Assembly: GCA_028293775.1 (NCBI GenBank)
Contig: JAQGOD010000050.1
Location: forward strand, 1 to 6,776
Length of the DNA: 6,776 nt
Direction of reading: 5' to 3'
DNA from: Gammaproteobacteria bacterium
GTDB lineage: Bacteria > Pseudomonadota > Gammaproteobacteria > Steroidobacterales > Steroidobacteraceae
Shown here: piece after piece, positions 1 through 6,776 of the stretch
Position numbering within the stretch: the stretch's first letter is position 1
Layout of the letters: each line of letters begins with the position of its first letter
Translations under genes and position numbers: made by a program
The notes under the pieces: model-generated
The model's input: the letters and a program-made list of their open reading frames with translations, nothing else
What the model was told of the DNA's origin: nothing
Database searches by the model: none

Positions 1-27
1 CGATGCAAGCGATGCAAGCGATGCAAC
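1..27 (+). repeat. Three tandem copies of a 9-bp unit inside mnmA
   Basis: The unit CGATGCAAG occurs at 1-9 and 10-18, then once more at 19-27 with its last base changed to C. The unit length is a multiple of three, so it adds the tripeptide DAS in frame (DAS-DAS-DAT) in the linker before the C-terminal domain of MnmA. The array touches the window edge, so more copies may lie upstream. Slipped-strand expansion is the likely origin, by inference. Confidence 0.8.
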
Positions 28-276
28 GATGGAATGCGCGGTCAAGACACGATATCGGCAGAGCGATTTGGAATGCTCGATACGCGCAAACGGCGTTGCA
101 GAGTATCGCGTGACTTTGAATCGGCCGGCGCGCGCCGTTACCCCCGGCCAGTATGCCGTGTTCTATCGGGGCGACCTTTGCTTGGGCGGCGGCATCATCG
201 CACGGCGCTACAACTCCGAGCTCGCACCCGGCACGCGCAGAATCACTTATAATTCTCTTTTTCTCGCGGAGGGGTC

Positions 277-280
<4 letters not shown>
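2..280 (+). CDS. mnmA: tRNA-specific 2-thiouridylase MnmA, C-terminal part (5' end outside window)
   Basis: MnmA installs the sulfur of 2-thiouridine at wobble position 34 of the tRNAs for Lys, Glu and Gln, in the cytoplasm, using ATP and sulfur relayed from a cysteine desulfurase. Only the last 92 residues are visible, read in the frame that is open from base 2. They form the C-terminal beta-barrel domain: the VKTRYRQ signature lies at visible residues 14-20, VTPGQ at 46-50 and CLGGGII at 60-66, all closely matching the E. coli protein as I remember it. The ATP-binding PP-loop and catalytic cysteines lie upstream of the window. Two oddities are visible. The linker before KTRYRQ is a DAS-DAS-DAT repeat. 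The tail runs about 26 residues past GGGII, against about 8 in E. coli, and its codons carry a TATAAT sequence and the acnA ribosome binding site. The stop overlaps the acnA start (ATGA). Identification is firm; the full length is unknown. Confidence 0.92.
248..253 (+). promoter_or_regulatory. Possible -10 element (TATAAT) for acnA within the mnmA tail
   Basis: A perfect sigma-70 -10 hexamer lies 23 bases before the acnA ATG, in the codons for the extended MnmA C-terminus and in a locally AT-rich stretch. At the expected 17-base spacing the upstream hexamer is CACCCG, a poor match to TTGACA, and there is no TGn extension. A start near 260 would leave a leader of under 20 bases that still contains the ribosome binding site. 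It could be an activator-dependent promoter or chance. Confidence 0.3.
268..274 (+). promoter_or_regulatory. Ribosome binding site of acnA (GGAGGGG)
   Basis: A strong Shine-Dalgarno sequence, GGAGG plus two more G, ends just before the ATG at 277; the core GGAGG is four bases from the start. It lies inside the last codons of mnmA. It supports the start at 277, so acnA does not rely only on re-initiation by ribosomes finishing mnmA. Confidence 0.65.
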
Positions 281-2966
<2,686 letters not shown>

Positions 2967-2970
<4 letters not shown>

Positions 2971-3479
2971 CCATGACCCTAACGATGCATCAGGCAACCG
3001 TTCTCCCCGCCGGCCGGGCGTTGACCAACCTTGCCGCAATTCTTGAAAAAGGGGCCGCACACGCGGCGGTGCGCAAAATAGACCCCGCGGTGCTGCTCAA
3101 CACACGGCTTTTTCCCGACATGCTGCCCTTGAGCATGCAGATCTTTATCGCGAACGACATCGCCGGCGGCGGAGCCGCACGGCTCGCCGGGGCTGCGGTG
3201 CCGACGTTCGACGGCCGGGATAAGACACTGCCGGAATTGATCGCCAATACGCGCAAGACGGTGGCCTACCTAGAGTCCTTAGCGCCGCAACAGTTTGAAG
3301 GATCCGAAGACCGAACCATCACCTGGCAGACTCGTACCTCCAGCAAGAGCATGCAAGGCATGCCCTATCTGCTCAATCATGTGCTGCCGAATCTTTTCTT
3401 TCATGTCACCACGGCCTACGACATCTTGAGGCAGGCGGGACTCGAGGTTGGCAAGAAAGACTACTTAGGCAATGCCTGA
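2967..3479 (+). CDS. DUF1993 family protein
   Basis: This 170-residue protein matches, from memory, the DUF1993 pattern. The N-terminus has [17 protein letters not shown], then [17 protein letters not shown] at about residues 43-59, a central [13 protein letters not shown] (71-83), and the C-terminal [18 protein letters not shown] followed by GKKDYLG. The family is predicted to be a mostly helical bundle related to DinB/YfiT-like proteins; its function is not established. Conserved-looking histidines at 138 and 146 could in principle bind a metal, but this is inference. There is no signal peptide, so it is probably cytoplasmic. The ATG at 2967 gives a 4-base overlap with the acnA stop. In-frame ATGs at 2973 and 2985 are alternatives, and AAGG at 2959 is slightly better spaced for 2973. 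The position suggests coupled expression with acnA. The 3' end overlaps the last 19 bases of the convergent M16 gene. Confidence 0.88.
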
Positions 3480-4795
3480 ACGCTGCCCGCCTCCGCCAAG
3501 ACCATGGTGCTTGGATTGAGGTGATTTTTGATGGCGGCGTTGACTTGGTCGCGAGTCAGCGCCTTCAGCGCCTTGGGATAATCGTCGAGCCAGTTCAAAT
3601 CGTAACCGCGTTGCGTGTTCACCAGTATGGTCTGCGCCAATCCCAAGGTCGTCGATAATCCAACGGAATAGCTGCCGATCAACCCCTGCTTGCGCACCAC
3701 CAGCTCCTGCTCGGTGACCCCGTCCTGCCACCACTGGGACAGTTCGCGGCGAGTCGATTCGACCCCCTTGGACAATAGGCTGGGTGCGAAGCTGGCGGAA
3801 ATCTCCCAAGCACCGTCAACGATAGTGTCATCGCGCACGGTGGCGCCGATGTTGTAGGTCAGGCCTTCCTTGTCGCGCACCGTTCCCATCAATCTGCCGG
3901 TGAAGCCGCGCCCGAGAATCGCCGTGCCCAGATGCAACGCCAGCCCATCCGGGTCGGCGTAGCGAAGCCCCGTCGCTTGCCCGAGCATCATCGATACGCT
4001 CGGTTTATCGGCGAGCGGCACGGTGATCTCGGCTGTGGCGGACGTCGCGGCGGGTTTCGCGGGACGGATATAGTCTTGGCCGCCGCTCCACCCGGCGAAG
4101 GCCTTTGCTATTTCGGCTTGGCTCTCAGCGTCGGAGACATCGCCCACGATCACCAGCGTCATATGCGCCGGACCGTAGTATTTACTTTGAAAGCTTCTAA
4201 TTTCCTCGATGCTTGCGACGCGCGCTGCGGCCGTGTATTCGTTCAGTGTATGGGGATGATTGGGATGGCCGGGGGGAAATACGGCGCGATTGAAAGCCTC
4301 CGCCGCACGCGCACCCGTGTCCTGTGCGGAGGCTGCCAGCTCCCCAATGAACTGTTGCTTCGCCTTGTTAAATTCCGACACCTGTAGCGCCGGCGTGCGC
4401 AGCTCGGCAGCGATAGTCTCGATGATCAAAGGCAGATCCTTCTTAAAGCACTTTGCTTGGACCTCGAGGGACTGCACGCCCACGCTGAAGCCGATTTCCG
4501 CCCCGACATTGTCCAATTTTTCGGCGATCGTAAATTTATCGAGCGCCTTGGTGCCCCGGTCGAGCATCATTCCGGAAAGCGTCGGAATCGCAATATTGCC
4601 CGGCCCCGCCATTGCATCTCCGGCAGGCAAAACACCCAAGATGACGACCACATCCTTCACATTGCTGTGATAGGTGATCACATCGATGCCGTTGATGTTC
4701 GCGCGCTGCGCCTGATCCGCCATGGTGGCCGCCGCGGCAACGGCCGCCGCGGCATTGCCGATCATCAAGAGTGCCATCATGCAAACGCGAATCAC
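3461..4795 (-). CDS. M16 family peptidase, non-zinc-binding partner subunit
   Basis: This 444-residue protein has the two-domain M16B fold signature but no HxxEH. Where the zinc motif should be, residues 71-75 read PTLSG within the remnant IPTLSGMMLDRGT. It keeps an R/Y pair, R307 and Y314, in VRDKEGLTYNIGA. In paired bacterial M16B proteases the R/Y subunit helps bind substrate while its partner supplies zinc, so this is probably the second half of a heterodimer with the gene upstream. The N-terminus (VCMMALLMIGNAAAAVAAAA) is a likely signal peptide, pointing to the periplasm. I chose the GTG at 4795 because its GTGA overlaps the upstream stop and it is preceded by GGAG eight bases away. The open frame continues to an ATG at 4957, but that extension lies inside the upstream gene and reads as non-family sequence. 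An ATG at 4780 is a weaker alternative. Confidence 0.9.
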   Translation of the reverse strand: MIRVCMMALLMIGNAAAAVAAAATMADQAQRANINGIDVITYHSNVKDVVVILGVLPAGDAMAGPGNIAIPTLSGMMLDRGTKALDKFTIAEKLDNVGAEIGFSVGVQSLEVQAKCFKKDLPLIIETIAAELRTPALQVSEFNKAKQQFIGELAASAQDTGARAAEAFNRAVFPPGHPNHPHTLNEYTAAARVASIEEIRSFQSKYYGPAHMTLVIVGDVSDAESQAEIAKAFAGWSGGQDYIRPAKPAATSATAEITVPLADKPSVSMMLGQATGLRYADPDGLALHLGTAILGRGFTGRLMGTVRDKEGLTYNIGATVRDDTIVDGAWEISASFAPSLLSKGVESTRRELSQWWQDGVTEQELVVRKQGLIGSYSVGLSTTLGLAQTILVNTQRGYDLNWLDDYPKALKALTRDQVNAAIKNHLNPSTMVLAEAGSVQALPK

Positions 4796-6222
4796 GAGCC
4801 CTTCTCCGGTTTCGGGGCGACCGGTACGAACCAGCCGGTGGTGCTCTGATCCGCACCGAAATATTGCTTGGCGACGCGTTGCACATCGGCGGCGGTGACT
4901 TGCTGCACCTTCTGCGGAAATGTTACATACAGCGTCCAATCGCCAATCCCGATCCATTCGCTCATTTCGCTGGCAACCGCGGCGGTCCCGTCACGCTTGT
5001 AGGCGTCCTCGGCGATGTATTGCTGCTTCACGGTCGCCACTTCGGCCGCAGTGACGCCGGCGGTTTTAATCTTGTTGATTTCCGCCCACAGCGCTTTTTC
5101 CACTTCATCATGGTTGGTGCCCGGCGTCAGCGCCGCATAAAGAACGTGCAATGACAGGTCCCGATGCAGGTCGGTGCTGGCGCCCGCGGTCAATGCCAGT
5201 CCCTGATCCACCAGGGCGCGGTACAACCGCGTATTCTTGCCCGCGCTCAAAATGGCATTGAGCATCTCGAGGGCGGGCTGGTCGGCGTCCCTGCCCGTCG
5301 GCACCTTGTGCGCGACGATAACTGTGCCCAGTTCGCCCGGGCGCTTGACCATGACGCGCCGCTCGCCGCTTTGCGGCGGCTCCTCGGTATAGATAGTAGG
5401 AATAGGTGCCGGGGAATGGGAATACACGCCGTAGTATTTCTTGATCAACGCCAATACCGGCGCAGTCTCGAAATCGCCCACCACCGTGAGGGTCGCATTG
5501 TTGGGCCAGTAAAAGGTGTCATAGAATTCGCGCAGTTTGGCGATGGGGACATGTTCGATGTCGCTCTTCCAGCCAATCGTCGGGTGATGGTACGGCAAGG
5601 CGACGTAAGCGGCGGCGCTCACCTCTTCCATGAGGACGCTTTCCGGATCATTTTTGCCGCGTTCGTATTCGTTGCGCACCACGGTCATTTCGGCTTGCCG
5701 ATCGGACTCACGCAGCCACAGATGGCGCATGCGGTCGGCCTCGACCGCGATATAGCTCTCGAGGTTGTCGCGTCCGATGGTGGCGAAGTAGTTGGTGCGA
5801 TCGTAAGAGGTGTTGGCGTTGAACTGCCCGCCGACCCGCTCGAGCAGCTGCTTGATGCTGTTGCCCTTCGGATCATTGAAGCCCTCGCTGCCCTTGAACA
5901 TCATGTGTTCCAGAATATGCGTGGCACCCGTCGTGCCGGTCACTTCATTTCGCGACCCGACTTGATAAGTCACTTGGAACGTGACCACCGGTGCAGAATG
6001 GTCGGCGACCAGCAATACCGTCAAGCCATTGCTGTCGAGCCGATATTCCTCGATCCCGCCGAGGGACTTGATGTGTGAAAAGCCGGCGGCCACGCCCTGC
6101 GTAGACGCTGCGGCGGGATCTCCCTTGAGCGCTGCGCCTTGAACGGCATGGGAAGCCAGAACAATGCCGGCAGTACTCGCCAAAAAGGCCGCGAGCACAC
6201 CACACCTGGCCTTTTCAAACAT
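4792..6222 (-). CDS. M16 family zinc metallopeptidase, catalytic subunit
   Basis: This 476-residue exported protease degrades peptides or small proteins through a zinc-activated water. The zinc site is intact: H102-I-L-E105-H106 in the inverted HxxEH motif, with E185 in VVRNEYERG about 79 residues on as the third ligand. The second M16 domain is present (about residues 220-470) but lacks the R/Y pair: the aligned positions are L337 and L344 in ALVDQGLALTAG. The next gene has that pair, so the two subunits look complementary. The N-terminus MFEKARCGVLAAFLASTAG is a signal peptide, with a plausible cut after SHA at residue 26, placing it in the periplasm. I chose the ATG at 6222 because GGAGG lies four bases upstream and it puts the signal peptide at the N-terminus; an in-frame ATG at 6255 would add 11 residues ahead of it. 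The stop overlaps the next start by four bases. The substrate is not known from sequence. Confidence 0.93.
   Translation of the reverse strand: MFEKARCGVLAAFLASTAGIVLASHAVQGAALKGDPAAASTQGVAAGFSHIKSLGGIEEYRLDSNGLTVLLVADHSAPVVTFQVTYQVGSRNEVTGTTGATHILEHMMFKGSEGFNDPKGNSIKQLLERVGGQFNANTSYDRTNYFATIGRDNLESYIAVEADRMRHLWLRESDRQAEMTVVRNEYERGKNDPESVLMEEVSAAAYVALPYHHPTIGWKSDIEHVPIAKLREFYDTFYWPNNATLTVVGDFETAPVLALIKKYYGVYSHSPAPIPTIYTEEPPQSGERRVMVKRPGELGTVIVAHKVPTGRDADQPALEMLNAILSAGKNTRLYRALVDQGLALTAGASTDLHRDLSLHVLYAALTPGTNHDEVEKALWAEINKIKTAGVTAAEVATVKQQYIAEDAYKRDGTAAVASEMSEWIGIGDWTLYVTFPQKVQQVTAADVQRVAKQYFGADQSTTGWFVPVAPKPEKGS
4801..4807 (-). promoter_or_regulatory. Ribosome binding site supporting the GTG start at 4795
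   Basis: On the minus strand GGAGAAG (4807 down to 4801) precedes the GTG at 4795; the GGAG core is eight bases from the start codon. It lies within the last codons of the upstream M16 gene. This, together with the GTGA overlap, decides the start of the second subunit. Confidence 0.55.
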
Positions 6223-6226
6223 GTCG

Positions 6227-6231
6227 CCTCC
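6227..6231 (-). promoter_or_regulatory. Ribosome binding site of the M16 catalytic subunit (GGAGG)
   Basis: On the minus strand GGAGG is followed by CGAC and the ATG at 6222. It decides in favour of this start over the in-frame ATG at 6255. Confidence 0.65.
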
Positions 6232-6252
6232 AACGTTCAACCGGATTAGGCG

Positions 6253-6269
6253 CAATTCTAGATGAATTG
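6253..6269. promoter_or_regulatory. Inverted repeat in the gap before the M16 pair, possible operator or promoter
   Basis: The 60-base gap at 6223-6282 between the transglutaminase-like gene and the M16 pair holds a perfect 6-bp inverted repeat, CAATTC-TAGAT-GAATTG. On the minus strand it contains TAGAAT (6260-6255), five of six matches to a sigma-70 -10 element, about 33 bases before the M16 ATG. I see no convincing -35 element. The stem is AT-rich and has no U-tract after it, so an intrinsic terminator is unlikely. A regulator site over a weak promoter is possible but unproven. Confidence 0.25.
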
Positions 6270-6282
6270 GGATGCGGTTGCC

Positions 6283-6776
6283 TTAAACCTCGTCCGTCCA
6301 CACCTTGAACGACGCCAAGGTGTTGGGGCCAAAAGTCATGCTGATGGCTACATCGGCGGCGTCGCGGCCGCGCGCGATCAGCACTCTGCCAATGCGCCGC
6401 CGGTTATTTCGCGGGTCAAAAACGTGCCATGCGCCTCCGATATAGGCCTCGAACCATCCGGAGAAATCCATCACCCCTACCACCGGTACACCGATGTCAC
6501 CGAGATAACCCGTGCAGTAGCGAGCGGGAATATTCAGGCAGCGGCACAGGGTGAGTGCCAAGTGGGCATAGTCCCGGCACACGCCGGTGCGCTCATTGAA
6601 TGTCTCCCAGGCAGTCTTGGAGGAACGCGCGCACTGGTAGTCAAACTTGATATGCGTATTCACGAAGTCGCAGATTGCCTGCACTCTGCACCAGCCCGGC
6701 GTAATGCCGCCAAACAGGTTCCACGCGGTCGCCGACAAGAGTTCCGTCTCGCAGTAGCGGCTCGGCAGCAAAAAAA
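6283..6776 (-). CDS. Transglutaminase-like family protein, C-terminal part (5' end outside window)
   Basis: The visible 162 residues, numbered from the Leu codon at 6771, cover the papain-like transglutaminase core. Matching features are PSRYCETELL at residues 3-12, WCRVQAICDFVNTHIKFDY (27-45), the nucleophile motif TGVCRDYAHLAL with C65, RYCTGYLGDIGVP (84-96), DFSGWFEAY (102-110), WHVFDPRNN (115-123, D119 in the Asp position), and the family tail RIGRVLIARGRDAADVA and VWTDEV. The TTG at 6771 is not the start: the frame is open to the window edge, and this class of protein usually has a longer N-terminal domain. Classical members use a Cys-His-Asp triad; here the position before GW that usually holds His is Ser104. 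Such proteins are thought to be cysteine peptidases or amide-processing enzymes, with role unknown here. The gene is 60 bases upstream of the M16 pair on the same strand, so cotranscription is possible. Confidence 0.88.
   Translation of the reverse strand, partial: FLLPSRYCETELLSATAWNLFGGITPGWCRVQAICDFVNTHIKFDYQCARSSKTAWETFNERTGVCRDYAHLALTLCRCLNIPARYCTGYLGDIGVPVVGVMDFSGWFEAYIGGAWHVFDPRNNRRRIGRVLIARGRDAADVAISMTFGPNTLASFKVWTDEV

Noticed and set aside
3465..3479. Hairpin TTAGGC-AAT-GCCTGA as a bidirectional terminator between the convergent genes
   Set aside because: The stem is only six pairs with one G-U on the plus strand and weaker on the minus strand, the loop is three bases, and no U-tract follows on the plus strand.
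4796..4957. Possible 54-residue N-terminal extension of the second M16 subunit from an ATG at 4957
   Set aside because: It would sit within the upstream gene, is Arg/Cys-rich and unlike the family, and would bury the signal peptide. The GTG at 4795 has a 4-base overlap and a ribosome binding site.
5164..6078. Plus-strand open frame of 304 codons opposite the M16 catalytic gene
   Set aside because: It lies wholly antisense to a gene with intact zinc-site motifs, resembles no family I recognise, and is the expected shadow of GC-rich codon use.
6771..6776. TTG at 6771 as the start of the transglutaminase-like protein
   Set aside because: The frame stays open to the window edge, the sequence begins in the middle of a family-conserved segment (LLPSRYC), and the T-rich bases before it contain no ribosome binding site.

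Overview
The window looks like ordinary, gene-dense chromosome from a moderately GC-rich proteobacterium, probably a gammaproteobacterium. The basis is an AcnA-type aconitase and an MnmA C-terminus that both align from memory with their E. coli counterparts, plus a DUF1993 protein and a paired periplasmic M16 peptidase set of proteobacterial type. I cannot fix the genus. I see no mobile element, CRISPR array, rRNA or tRNA, and no gene-free stretch above 300 bases; the only real intergenic gap is 60 bases.

The left half, on the plus strand, is a tightly packed three-gene run. It starts with the 3' end of mnmA (tRNA 2-thiouridylase), whose stop overlaps the start of acnA (aconitate hydratase A, complete, all three cluster cysteines present). 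The stop of acnA overlaps the start of a DUF1993 protein. Both junctions are 4-base ATGA overlaps, so the three genes are probably translationally coupled. A perfect TATAAT sits in the last codons of mnmA and may give acnA its own promoter.

The right half, on the minus strand, reads towards the first run. It begins at the right edge with the C-terminal part of a transglutaminase-like protein. After a 60-base gap come two exported M16-family zinc metallopeptidase subunits joined by a GTGA overlap. The upstream subunit carries the zinc-binding HxxEH motif. The downstream subunit lacks it but carries the R/Y pair, so the two probably form one composite protease in the periplasm.

The two runs converge and their last genes overlap tail to tail by 19 bases, leaving no room for a conventional intergenic terminator. 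I found no clearly new biological system. The points most worth a second look are the acnA-DUF1993 coupling, the unusual mnmA-acnA adjacency with a 9-bp repeat in mnmA, the convergent overlap, and the Ser at the usual catalytic-His position of the transglutaminase-like protein.
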